Shown here: piece after piece, positions 53,307-62,140 of the stretch
How the letters are laid out: the number at the start of each line of letters is the position of its first letter
Numbering within the stretch: position 1 is the first letter of the stretch
Assembly (NCBI RefSeq): GCF_900174585.1
Contig: NZ_FWPT01000014.1
Span: forward strand, 1-64,000
DNA length: 64,000 bases
From: Parendozoicomonas haliclonae
GTDB lineage: Bacteria; Pseudomonadota; Gammaproteobacteria; Pseudomonadales; Endozoicomonadaceae
Direction: 5' to 3'
Made by a program: the position numbers and the translations under genes
The notes under the pieces: generated by a model
The model's input: only the letters and a program-made list of their open reading frames with translations
What the model was told of the DNA's origin: nothing
The model's database searches: none

Positions 53307-53600
53307 ATGGGAATGCCCGCTGCACGAATTACCGATATGCATGTTTGCCCGGCTGTAAACCCGGGGCCGGTTCCCCATGTTGGCGGCCCGGTCGTTGTTC
53401 CTGGCGGCCCAACCGTGCTGATCTGTAATCTACCCTCAGCAACCGTTGGCAGCACCTGTGTCTGTGTTGGCCCACCCGACAGTATCGCCATGGGCAGTAC
53501 CAGCGTATTAATCTGTGGAAAGCCTGCAGCCCGGTTAGGCGACAGCACCGCCCACGGCGGCAAGGTTGTGGCCGGCGCACCGACGGTACTGATAGGTTGA
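53307..53600 (+). CDS. PAAR-domain T6SS spike-tip protein
   Basis: 97 residues, a stand-alone PAAR domain. MPAARITDMHVCP opens it, and repeated GG/P-rich turns (PHVGGPVVVPGGPTVLI, GGKVVAGAPTVLIG) and metal-binding His/Cys (HVCP, CVCVGPP) are visible. It sharpens the VgrG tip and recruits effectors. Followed by a gene starting 2 bases after its stop. Confidence 0.93.
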   Translation: MGMPAARITDMHVCPAVNPGPVPHVGGPVVVPGGPTVLICNLPSATVGSTCVCVGPPDSIAMGSTSVLICGKPAARLGDSTAHGGKVVAGAPTVLIG

Positions 53601-53602
53601 TT

Positions 53603-54091
53603 ATGACAAAAGCACTGGCTTTGAAATTTTACATTCTGAGCATTTCACTTTTCTTTTCACTACAGGGAAACGCCATGTCAATTCTGGATGCCGGTAAGGC
53701 CTGTGTGGCTTCTGAACTCAAGGTCACGATCACCCAAAACGGTGCCCCTATCAAGGATGCCAAAATCACCCGCAAGGTGGTTTGGGAGAATGTGGGTGAT
53801 AAGGACGATGCTACAACCACCAGCGCCACTGGCGAGTTCTCGCTCCCAGCTCTTTACATGCGTTCAGTCACCCGCAGTGTTCTGCCTCTCGAGTTTGTGG
53901 CCAAAACACTGGTTCAGGTGGAAGTGGATGGCGAACAGCATCGTCTCTTTTATGCCATCAAACGCTCCGAAGAAGAAAACAATGAGTTTGGCGGCGAGCC
54001 CGGCATTTTGACTTGCGAGCTGAACAATGAGGAAGAGCTCAAGGAGTTTGGAGCCACTCTTATAAAAACCCGCTGTACATGGAATAAATAA
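53603..54091 (+). CDS. small exported T6SS-linked protein (DUF6795-like)
   Basis: 162 residues. The N-terminus has a signal peptide (LKFYILSISLFFSLQGNA, cleavage likely before MSILDAG). The rest is beta-rich with a carboxypeptidase-regulatory-like pattern (ITQNGAPIKDAKITRKVVWENVGDKDDATTTSATGEFSLPAL). The ATG at 53603 is preferred over the overlapping TTG at 53597. Lying between PAAR and the lipase, it could be a periplasmic immunity protein or a cargo adaptor. The family name is tentative. Confidence 0.6.
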   Translation: MTKALALKFYILSISLFFSLQGNAMSILDAGKACVASELKVTITQNGAPIKDAKITRKVVWENVGDKDDATTTSATGEFSLPALYMRSVTRSVLPLEFVAKTLVQVEVDGEQHRLFYAIKRSEEENNEFGGEPGILTCELNNEEELKEFGATLIKTRCTWNK

Positions 54092-54105
54092 CAGGGGAAA
54101 CCACT

Positions 54106-55278
54106 ATGTCCACCTTGCCTGCCCGTGCTGCCAGCCAGATGGCTTCTGATGTTTATCTGGTCAAAAGCGAGAATCTCGATCCCTCAACCAATATGGATCT
54201 CGAACTCGCCCTGGATCGCAACAAGCAATATTTCGATCTGGGAATAGAAAACAAGCTGGAAGGCAAGTCTGGTGGTTTGATTATTAACAAGACGTCCGGC
54301 TTCGGTATCGTTTCCAAAGGTAAAGGTGCCTACTCCAAAGATGCCTTTATTATTCTGCGGGGCACCGCCACCGGGTACGATGTGCTTACAGATTTGAACG
54401 CTGGCTTCTCCTCATCCACCAGCAACCATGCTGTTCACCTGGGCTTTAATAATACCTTTAAAACCCTTAAGCCCCAGCTGGAGACGTTCTTTGCCCAGCA
54501 AAGGGAAACAATCAGCACCATTCACTGTATCGGCCATAGCCTTGGTGGGGCCCTGGCGACGCTGGCAGCAGAGTGGGCCATGCAGACCAAGAAAGCCGCG
54601 CAGGTGAATCTTTATACCTTTGGCTGCCCGCGAGTCGGTATTCTCTCGTACACCGACTATTTCGAGAATCACACGACATGTGGCGGTATTTACCGGGCCT
54701 ACCACAAAACCGACCCGATCCCGATGGTACCGATCTGGCCATTTGTTCACCTGCTTGAGCAAGACTCTTATGGCCTTCCAAGTCCCGGGCACTACATTAA
54801 CCCGGAATACCACCGGATGGTTCAATACATCAACACTATTGGCTCTAACGACTGGGGGACACTGGACTCCCTCTACAAAGACAAGGTCGAAGATTCTGCC
54901 ATTGAAAAATGGCTGGCCTCAGACAGCTTTGTCAGCCTGACAGCCAATACCATCCGGCTGTTCAGCAGCGCTATTGGCTATGTCATCCGCAAGGTTCTGA
55001 AAGCCATTGGCATTACCATTCAAACGGTTCTGGGGGCCGCGACAACGCTATTGGATCAACTGGCTTATACCCTGCACCGTGGCCTAAAAGCCGCAGAAGC
55101 GACATCCAACTGGGTGATGCGCCTGATCAAGAAAATGGCTAAAGCCCTGGGTATTGTTATCCAGAAAGGCAAGAGCCTGACCATGCAATTTATTCGCTAT
55201 GTCTTGCAGGCCATGTCCAACCATATCCGCACACTGGTGCAGAAGGCTGTGGATTTTGTGATGCAACGGGTTTACTGA
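54106..55278 (+). CDS. class 3 lipase, probable T6SS effector
   Basis: 390 residues. Alpha/beta-hydrolase with nucleophile motif GHSLGGA (Ser145), candidate Asp203 (HKTDPIP) and His236 (INPEYHRM); FIILRGTATGYDVLTDLN carries the oxyanion region of fungal-type class 3 lipases. The C-terminal 120 residues form amphipathic or hydrophobic helices suited to membrane binding. There is no signal peptide, as expected for T6SS cargo. Position after vgrG and PAAR and before a membrane-anchored DKNYY protein supports an antibacterial or anti-host phospholipase. Confidence 0.85.
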   Translation: MSTLPARAASQMASDVYLVKSENLDPSTNMDLELALDRNKQYFDLGIENKLEGKSGGLIINKTSGFGIVSKGKGAYSKDAFIILRGTATGYDVLTDLNAGFSSSTSNHAVHLGFNNTFKTLKPQLETFFAQQRETISTIHCIGHSLGGALATLAAEWAMQTKKAAQVNLYTFGCPRVGILSYTDYFENHTTCGGIYRAYHKTDPIPMVPIWPFVHLLEQDSYGLPSPGHYINPEYHRMVQYINTIGSNDWGTLDSLYKDKVEDSAIEKWLASDSFVSLTANTIRLFSSAIGYVIRKVLKAIGITIQTVLGAATTLLDQLAYTLHRGLKAAEATSNWVMRLIKKMAKALGIVIQKGKSLTMQFIRYVLQAMSNHIRTLVQKAVDFVMQRVY

Positions 55279-55415
55279 ATAGCCACAGCTGCTCTTGGCA
55301 CCCTGGCAACATGAACGGCATCGTTACTTATGCAGTGCCCATTGCCCCCACCACATCTATCAGGCTAATGACTGCATTAATCTGGTAGCTGAGACTCCTT
55401 TTTAACCAAATTAAG

Positions 55416-56777
55416 TTGAGACATAAAAAAGTGAAGTGGTTGTTAATTATTTTAGGAGTTGCATCCCTTCCACTACTGCTGGGAATGATTTTATTTACTG
55501 TCGCCAACTCACCCTCTGCGAACGGTGTAACCGCCTTCAACAAAAAAATCAGTAACCAGTATTATCATGACGCCACCAAGGTCTACTTTGTCAGTGGCGG
55601 CAATTTTTTTGAATTGGGGGAACGTGAAATACCTGAAGCAGATTTGAGTTCTTTCCGAGTACTTTCTGATGCCTACGCAAAGGATGACAACTACGCCTAC
55701 TATCAGGGAAACAAGATAGATAAAGCCGATGCTTCCAGCTTTGAAGCCAGACAAGGAGCAAAGTCTGAGAGCATTTTTGCAATAGATAAAAACGCTGTTT
55801 TCCTGAGCGATAAAATTATCCCAACGGCCGACTCAGCTTCTTTTATTGTGATCGGAAGCGGTTATGCAAAAGATCAATCCTCATTCTTTCATTACGATGA
55901 AGCCTTTGCAGATGCCAGTGATACTTACGCTTTCCTGGGTTCTCAATGGGAGGCGTCTTATCTGTCTATAGATAACCATGTTTATCGCGGCAGCAAGCTT
56001 GTCCCAAACATCAGCGCCAATGGCTTTGAAATGCTTGCCAATGGTTTTTTCAAAGACAACCAATCAGTCTTACATGGGCAAGATGAAGTCGCTGGTGCCA
56101 ACTCCGAAACCTTCGTAATCATCAATGACTGGGTTCAAAAAGATCGCAACAGGATTTACTACAAAGGGACGCCATTGGATTTTGGCGACCCACAATCCGC
56201 TGAAAAAATCGATAGCTACTACTGGCGAGACGATAACCATGTATACATAGGGGACAAGCTGATTGAAGGACTGAACCCATTATGGTTTACCCCTTCAGAT
56301 GTGAGCCGATACACGGGATATAGCTACCAGACCATCAATTTATCCCCAAACACGATCACCTACATCAAAAAGAAAAAGCTGGAGTGGATCTCCGACGCCT
56401 ATTTTATTTATCAAAATAAAGTTTTTCACCGACAGGGTGACCATCTGGAAGATTCTTCCCCCCACAACTACAAGACAGTCAGTAACGATAAGGATGCCTG
56501 GTATCTGATTTCCAATGATCACCTCTATTACGGCAGCGACATGGTTCAGGGAGCTGACATAAAAAGCTTCAAAACACTGGAGAGCGACAGTCGATATGGC
56601 ACAGATGATCACAGTGTTTACTGGGTTGGTCATGTTATTGCTGATGCTGATCCCAAAACATTTACCTTGGAAAAAGGTATGCATCCCGAACAAGGAGAGG
56701 ATGGAAAATACCGAATAGCTGCCCCAGTTATCGATGCCGAGACATCCGAATGGTTTGATACTGGTGAACCAGATTAA
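55416..56777 (+). CDS. DKNYY-repeat membrane-anchored protein, probable lipase immunity
   Basis: 453 residues from TTG (GTG at 55431 also possible). One N-terminal helix (WLLIILGVASLPLLLGMILFTVA) anchors it, with the rest periplasmic. Repeats of the DKNYY type recur, for example AYAKDDNYAYYQGNKIDKADASSF, FKDNQSVLHGQDEVAGANSETF and RDDNHVYIGDKLIEGLN. DKNYY proteins often serve as immunity proteins next to T6SS lipases. It overlaps the stop of the convergent Cys-rich gene by 4 bases. Confidence 0.8.
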   Translation: MRHKKVKWLLIILGVASLPLLLGMILFTVANSPSANGVTAFNKKISNQYYHDATKVYFVSGGNFFELGEREIPEADLSSFRVLSDAYAKDDNYAYYQGNKIDKADASSFEARQGAKSESIFAIDKNAVFLSDKIIPTADSASFIVIGSGYAKDQSSFFHYDEAFADASDTYAFLGSQWEASYLSIDNHVYRGSKLVPNISANGFEMLANGFFKDNQSVLHGQDEVAGANSETFVIINDWVQKDRNRIYYKGTPLDFGDPQSAEKIDSYYWRDDNHVYIGDKLIEGLNPLWFTPSDVSRYTGYSYQTINLSPNTITYIKKKKLEWISDAYFIYQNKVFHRQGDHLEDSSPHNYKTVSNDKDAWYLISNDHLYYGSDMVQGADIKSFKTLESDSRYGTDDHSVYWVGHVIADADPKTFTLEKGMHPEQGEDGKYRIAAPVIDAETSEWFDTGEPD

Positions 56778-57595
56778 AAAGACAACTCATCACCAGTATC
56801 GATAGACCTTACAGCTTTGTCTTCTACCAATGAGGCATTGCGAACCCGGTTTTTGTCGGTAGCAATAAGAAGATGACGATCCGGCCGCTTGCGGTCGTGC
56901 CGGTTCATCATGGTGATCATATCTTCGCAGTAAAAGTCCCGGCAGATATCTGAACGTAATTCCACCGCCAACTGACAACCATCGTCGCCCTGATAAAGAC
57001 AGCCCTTCTCCATGGACTGGGCTGGGATCTGCTCAAGATACTGGCTCATCAGTTGCTCTTTACTGATGCTCTGCTCACTAAGCACCCGCTTCAGTGTTGC
57101 TCTCTGAAGAAAGGCATGATGATTGCGCCCCTGCAGACAACAAAAACCCCGGCAGGTGGCACAGCCTGCGACAAGATGATCACCCAGATGAGGCACAGTC
57201 GGAGCCACCAGCGGCTCTTTATAAACCTCTTCGGCAACTTCATCGTCGAGAGAGTCCACCAGAGACTGGAGATGATTCACCAGCACCTGTCGTGCATCGT
57301 CCGCAACCGGAACAACATCCCAAGGGTTATAGGGTAAGACCGAGACTGCCAGCTCATCAGGATCAAAACCACCACGGGATGCCTGCTCCATGGCCAGCTT
57401 ACGCACTTCTGCCCGGCAGGCATTCTCTTCATCCTGTCGGCGTTTATCCTGAACCGCAATCAGATCCTTCTGACTGGCCGCACGGCAACCAATCTCTCCA
57501 CAGAAATCACGATTCGCCGGTATATGGGGCGCGAGTGGCTGGCTGCAATACCGGCACACCCGCGCTCCCAGAGGGACAGGTCGCAACTGGCTCAT
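56774..57595 (-). CDS. Cys-rich YkgJ-like putative metal-binding protein, T6SS-linked
   Basis: 273 residues. An N-terminal zinc-ribbon-like region has CRYC (14-17) and CGEIGC (32-37). A basic/acidic helix follows, then a YkgJ-type cluster region with CATCRGFCCLQGRNHH and GCLYQGDDGCQL...CRDFYC. It may bind Zn or Fe. It starts 18 bases after the end of clpV on the same strand, so it is probably co-transcribed. Function in secretion unknown. Confidence 0.7.
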   Translation of the reverse strand: MSQLRPVPLGARVCRYCSQPLAPHIPANRDFCGEIGCRAASQKDLIAVQDKRRQDEENACRAEVRKLAMEQASRGGFDPDELAVSVLPYNPWDVVPVADDARQVLVNHLQSLVDSLDDEVAEEVYKEPLVAPTVPHLGDHLVAGCATCRGFCCLQGRNHHAFLQRATLKRVLSEQSISKEQLMSQYLEQIPAQSMEKGCLYQGDDGCQLAVELRSDICRDFYCEDMITMMNRHDRKRPDRHLLIATDKNRVRNASLVEDKAVRSIDTGDELSF

Positions 57596-57613
57596 GGCAA
57601 AAAGCCTTGCTGA

Positions 57614-60307
57614 TCAGTCCAGCTGATAGGCAAAGGCACCATCCTCAGAGGCCGAGATATGCACCTTGCTGATCGGCAGATCGTCCGCCATCCGGGCCAG
57701 GCAGACACCGGCCAGCTCAGGCAGCAGACTGCGGGTCAGGATATTTTCAATATTCCGGGCACCGGTATCGGACTCCTGGCAGCGGGCAACAATATGCAGC
57801 AGTACATCGTCGTCGTAGCTGAAGCTGGCGCCATAATGCTCTTTCACCCGCTTCTCGATCCGGCGCATATTGATGGCACAGATCTTCATCAGGTTTTCAT
57901 CATCCAGAGGATAATAGGAGATCAGGTTGGTACGCCCCAGGAACGCCGGTTTGAAGTGCTTAAGCAACTGTGGACGGATATTATCCAGCAGCACTTCTGG
58001 CTCAGGCTTCTCTTCCACCTGGCCCATAATCGCGCGAATAGCATCTTCCCCGGCATTGGAGGTCATGATGATGACGCAGTTCTTGAAGTCGATATCCCGG
58101 CCTTCACCATCCTTGATGGTGCCCTTGTCGAACAGACTGTAGAAGATATCCTGCACACCAGGATGAGCCTTCTCCATCTCATCGAGAAGGATAATGGAGT
58201 GAGGCTTACGACGGGCTGCTTCTGTCAGCACCCCACCTTCCCCGTAACCGACATAACCGGGAGGCGAGCCCAGCAGCATGGAGACCTTATGCTCTTCCTT
58301 GAACTCAGACATATTAATCACGGTCAGGTTCTGCTCACCGCCATAGAGTTCATCCGCCAGTGTCAGGGCTGTTTCTGTTTTACCCACACCACTGGTGCCG
58401 ACAAACAGGAATACACCCACCGGCTTGCGAGGGTCAGTCAGACCCGCACGGGAAGTCTGGATCGCCTGAGCTACCGCTTCCATAGCGTGATCCTGACCAA
58501 TCACCCGGGTTTTCATCCGGTCTGCCAGCGCACGAATGGCGTTGATCTCGTCACTCACCATTTTGCCGACCGGAATACCGGTCCAGTTGGCCACCACTTC
58601 AGCGACCGCCTGCTGATCGACACAGGCCTGCATCAGCGGCTGCTCACCCTGAATATCCTGAAGCTCACGGGTCAAGCTTTGCAGTTGCTCACGCAGCTCC
58701 GGCAACTGTTCGTTAAACGGCAGCTCGGACTGATCTTCCACCTTGTCCTTCGCCTGCTCTTCCGCCTCGCTCTCTTTCAGGAAGCTGGCATCAATGGTGT
58801 TGCGAATCTCACGAATCTGGCCAATCAGTTCCTGCTCTTTCTGCCACTGGGCCTGCAAGGACTCCAGCAGCTCTTCTGCAGCGGACTTCTCTTCATTCAG
58901 AGCCACCAGCCGCTCACTGTGGGCCGAATCGGCAGCATGCTCACGTTCCAACATGGCCAGCGTTGTTTCAGCGGTTTGTATACGACGACGAGTATCTTCA
59001 ATCGCACCAGGCGTGGCGGACAGGCTCAGGGCGACACGGGCACAGGCGGTATCCAGCAGGCTCACAGATTTATCCGGCAGCTGACGCCCGGGAATATAAC
59101 GGTGGGACAGTTTGACTGATGCTTCGATCGCCTCATCCAGAATGCGCACATTATGGTGCCCCTGAAGGGAGGCCGAGATACCACGCATCATATTGATGGC
59201 CTTCTCTTCATCCGGCTCTTCAACCTTTACCACCTGAAACCGGCGAGTCAGTGCAGGATCACGCTCAAAGTATTTTTTGTATTCCGCCCAGGTCGTGGCA
59301 GCAATGGTACGCATCTCACCCCGGGCCAGAGCTGGCTTGAGCAGGTTGGCGGCATCGCCCTGCCCTTCCTTGCCTCCCGCACCGATCAGGGTGTGAGCCT
59401 CATCAATAAACATAATGATGGGCACCGGTGAAGCTTTCACCTCTTCAATCACCGACTTGAGCCGGTTTTCAAACTCACCCTTCACACTGGCACCGGCCTG
59501 AAGAAGACCAAGATCCAGCGTACGGACCACGACACCTTTTAATGGATCAGGTACATCATCACCGGCAATGCGCAGGGCAAAGCCTTCGACCACTGCCGTT
59601 TTACCCACACCTGCCTCACCGGTAAGAATCGGGTTGTTCTGGCGGCGACGCAGCAGGATATCGATACACTGCCGTATCTCTTCATCACGCCCCAGCACCG
59701 GATCAATCTCACCATTGGCAGCGCGCTCCGTTAGATTGACGGTGTATTTATCCAGAGAAGGGGTTTTGGTCGCCTTGGCAGGAGCTGAGGATTCATCGGA
59801 ACCAGACCCCACAGCCGATGTTGTAGCGGATTCTGCCGTAGTCCCCACCCGGGCACGGGCCGTTTCCCGCAGGGACTCCGGCGCCAGATCACGCAGCACC
59901 GAACAGGTTTCCAGTAACTGATGACGGGACTGATCTTCCAGCATCACCGCCGCGATAAGATGACCGGAGGTCATCTGACCATGACCACAGTCTACTGAGG
60001 CCAGCATCCAGGCATTTTTGGAAGCTTCAACAATAGCGGGAGAAAGAGCAGCCGGACGACTGCTGCCGCTTTTAAATTTGGCAATAGCCTCAGCCAGCTG
60101 CTTGGCAAGCGTTGAAGGGTTGATTTCATGGAGTTCGAGCAGGCTATAGAAGTCAGTATCACTTCGATCCAGAAGCTTTAGCAGCCAGTGCTCAAGTTCA
60201 ACATTATATTGATTATGTGCCAGACAAAGACCGGCGGCACCTTCCAGAGAATCGCGCAGCACAGGCGACATTCTGTCAACCAGTGCCTTTAAATTGAGGC
60301 TTATCAT
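57614..60307 (-). CDS. clpV: T6SS sheath-disassembly ATPase ClpV
   Basis: TssH, 897 residues. The N-terminal Clp domain (about 1-160) binds contracted VipB sheath. An Ala/Ser linker follows, then AAA domain 1 with Walker A GEAGVGKT (230-237) and IDEAHTLIG. A middle coiled coil lies around residues 440-560. AAA domain 2 has GTSGVGKTETALTLADEL and LLDEMEKAHPGVQDIF. It is distinguished from ClpB by its start MISLNLKALVDRMSPVLRDSLEGAAGLCLAHNQYNVELEHWL and by T6SS context. Confidence 0.96.
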   Translation of the reverse strand: MISLNLKALVDRMSPVLRDSLEGAAGLCLAHNQYNVELEHWLLKLLDRSDTDFYSLLELHEINPSTLAKQLAEAIAKFKSGSSRPAALSPAIVEASKNAWMLASVDCGHGQMTSGHLIAAVMLEDQSRHQLLETCSVLRDLAPESLRETARARVGTTAESATTSAVGSGSDESSAPAKATKTPSLDKYTVNLTERAANGEIDPVLGRDEEIRQCIDILLRRRQNNPILTGEAGVGKTAVVEGFALRIAGDDVPDPLKGVVVRTLDLGLLQAGASVKGEFENRLKSVIEEVKASPVPIIMFIDEAHTLIGAGGKEGQGDAANLLKPALARGEMRTIAATTWAEYKKYFERDPALTRRFQVVKVEEPDEEKAINMMRGISASLQGHHNVRILDEAIEASVKLSHRYIPGRQLPDKSVSLLDTACARVALSLSATPGAIEDTRRRIQTAETTLAMLEREHAADSAHSERLVALNEEKSAAEELLESLQAQWQKEQELIGQIREIRNTIDASFLKESEAEEQAKDKVEDQSELPFNEQLPELREQLQSLTRELQDIQGEQPLMQACVDQQAVAEVVANWTGIPVGKMVSDEINAIRALADRMKTRVIGQDHAMEAVAQAIQTSRAGLTDPRKPVGVFLFVGTSGVGKTETALTLADELYGGEQNLTVINMSEFKEEHKVSMLLGSPPGYVGYGEGGVLTEAARRKPHSIILLDEMEKAHPGVQDIFYSLFDKGTIKDGEGRDIDFKNCVIIMTSNAGEDAIRAIMGQVEEKPEPEVLLDNIRPQLLKHFKPAFLGRTNLISYYPLDDENLMKICAINMRRIEKRVKEHYGASFSYDDDVLLHIVARCQESDTGARNIENILTRSLLPELAGVCLARMADDLPISKVHISASEDGAFAYQLD

Positions 60308-60618
60308 TATTCTGGGGCCTGTTCCCTGTTCTTTGATTTATCATCAGCACAGATGAGAAAACTAACTTCACTGTTTGGTCAAAGCATACCACCCTCAAAT
60401 TCATACTTATAGAAATCAAAAAACAAAAATCATAAATATTAAATTACAAGAGTAAGGAATATATCAGGTTGATCGCACAGCAAGAGCCAACATCATTTAC
60501 GATAAAACAATTTGTTAACAATAGACTTACAAAGTATGTAGATCCCCAAAACACCAATAAATATGATCGAGTCAGACACTATACATAGCATCACAGTCCA
60601 ATTAATGAGTGAGAACAC
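60308..60618. other. 311-bp AT-rich divergent intergenic region
   Basis: Separates clpV from the rightward orphan gene. AT content is much higher than in the neighbours (long stretches such as 60418-60450). It probably carries both promoters and may be recently acquired DNA. No ORF or strong hairpin was seen. Confidence 0.5.
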
Positions 60619-61323
60619 ATGGCTAAAGCAGAACATAAATTCATCTGCCTCCCCAGTATTCACGGCGCGATAAAGAGTAAGGAGGAATTAAAACAAGAAG
60701 TTTCCATGCTGCACTCAAAGCGCCATCACCGATTAAAGAAAGTTTTAAAGTACGGTAACTCTGGTGTTGGTGGGATGCGATCAGGTGCCACTCTAATTGG
60801 GCTGCTCGGAGGACCTGCTATAGCAACTGGTGGAATACCCGCCTCAGTAGCACTAGCTGCCATCACTGCAGGAACCGCTGCCAGATCTGCGTATAAAACA
60901 GCAGAGCATATAAAAAATCTAGAAAAAATTCTCAGAGATCATAAAGGGCAAACCGCATCGTGTGAGCAAGCCTACAGTGACGAACATAAGTATATTGAAG
61001 AAACCATCCTTCCATATATCATCCGCAAAAAAAGGGCAAAGCAGTTTAAAAAAGTTACTGTAGCTTCCACGCTGGGCGCTGCAAATGTTTTCAACGTAGG
61101 CTATGGAGTTCTGAAAGCCGGGTACAAAAAAGCAAAAGGAACTAAAGGTGTAAATCGTACATTCTATGCACATGTACTTGCTGAACACCTGGTCACATGC
61201 CACTGCGACTTTGTATTCGACATCACGGCCGAACTTTACAGTGAAGAGGAAGCACTTGTAATACGAGGCCAAACCTCGCTAGTTGCTGCACAACTCTTGG
61301 CAGAAAAAATGAAATCAACATGA
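60619..61323 (+). CDS. hypothetical protein with glycine-zipper segment, candidate T6SS cargo
   Basis: 234 residues, not recognised. The basic N-terminus is followed by a Gly/Ala-rich hydrophobic stretch (GGMRSGATLIGLLGGPAIATGGIPASVALAAITAGTAA) at about residues 51-90 that could insert into membranes. A basic helical middle and a C-terminal region with several His and Cys follow. It is AT-rich, alone on its strand, and lies between the two leftward T6SS gene groups, which points to recent acquisition. An effector role is speculative; no partner immunity gene is obvious. Confidence 0.6.
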   Translation: MAKAEHKFICLPSIHGAIKSKEELKQEVSMLHSKRHHRLKKVLKYGNSGVGGMRSGATLIGLLGGPAIATGGIPASVALAAITAGTAARSAYKTAEHIKNLEKILRDHKGQTASCEQAYSDEHKYIEETILPYIIRKKRAKQFKKVTVASTLGAANVFNVGYGVLKAGYKKAKGTKGVNRTFYAHVLAEHLVTCHCDFVFDITAELYSEEEALVIRGQTSLVAAQLLAEKMKST

Positions 61324-61424
61324 ATCTACACGAAAAGAGTGTAGATTCATGACTACGACTTAAAAACCGGTGAAGAAGCCCTAGCGATTAAATAATTTGA
61401 CTACACAAGCCTACTTGTAGAGGC

Positions 61425-62093
61425 TCATACCGGACTCCAATCATCACGCATAATTTTACGAACTGGCTGGTCAATCAGCCCAGGATATTTTTTATTGATA
61501 ACATCCATAGTCGAGTTTTCGGGAACGCCCTTCATGGCATAAATCGAGAAGCACCATGCCAGGATAACTGTTCTGCCAGATTGAATATGCTGACGGATAC
61601 AGCTTCGTAAACGACGCTCGGAGTTAAAATCAGGATCGGTGACATCGAGGATCATAATATCCACATCCGATGGCACCTGCTCCATCACCTGGGATTTCTT
61701 TTGTAAATCCTGACGCAGGTGGCTGATATCCTTCACTTGGGTAAATTGACCATCCGGCTTGGTAAAATGCATATTACTGCCGTGGCGTCCCGTCAGCACA
61801 GTAAAGAGCTTTCTGTTCTGAGTATTGGCAAGATTGATAATGATGGGTTTCCATGAATTATCGCCGGTTTCAAACAGGGATAAATAAAGGTTCCCTGATT
61901 TTACCCATGGTACCGGATTCTCTTTCAACTCTCCGACTGGCGCTGGCTTTCCAAACTCTTCAGCCATTCTGCGTTTGGATATCAACGTCGCATTGGCATC
62001 CCCAATGGTTTGCCACTTTGTACGGACTTCAAGTGGTTTTAAGTCGCTGTCGTCTGGAACTATTGTAATTTTTGGCACAGGCGCATCTCCCAC
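61425..62093 (-). CDS. hypothetical protein in T6SS cluster
   Basis: 222 residues, not recognised. Mixed alpha/beta look: IMILDVTDPDFNSERRLRSCIRQHIQSGRTVILAWCFSIYAM resembles a Rossmann-like or flavodoxin-like half. No signal peptide. It lies 47 bases downstream of tssG on the same strand, so it may be the last gene of the tssF-tssG operon. Confidence 0.6.
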   Translation of the reverse strand: MGDAPVPKITIVPDDSDLKPLEVRTKWQTIGDANATLISKRRMAEEFGKPAPVGELKENPVPWVKSGNLYLSLFETGDNSWKPIIINLANTQNRKLFTVLTGRHGSNMHFTKPDGQFTQVKDISHLRQDLQKKSQVMEQVPSDVDIMILDVTDPDFNSERRLRSCIRQHIQSGRTVILAWCFSIYAMKGVPENSTMDVINKKYPGLIDQPVRKIMRDDWSPV

Positions 62094-62140
62094 AAATAAG
62101 CTGATTAGTCATACATACTGCTTGTCGACTCAGATAAAAC

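Noticed and set aside
57659-59119. 486-codon open frame opposite clpV
   Set aside because: Antisense to the conserved AAA domains of clpV; composition is that of a shadow frame.
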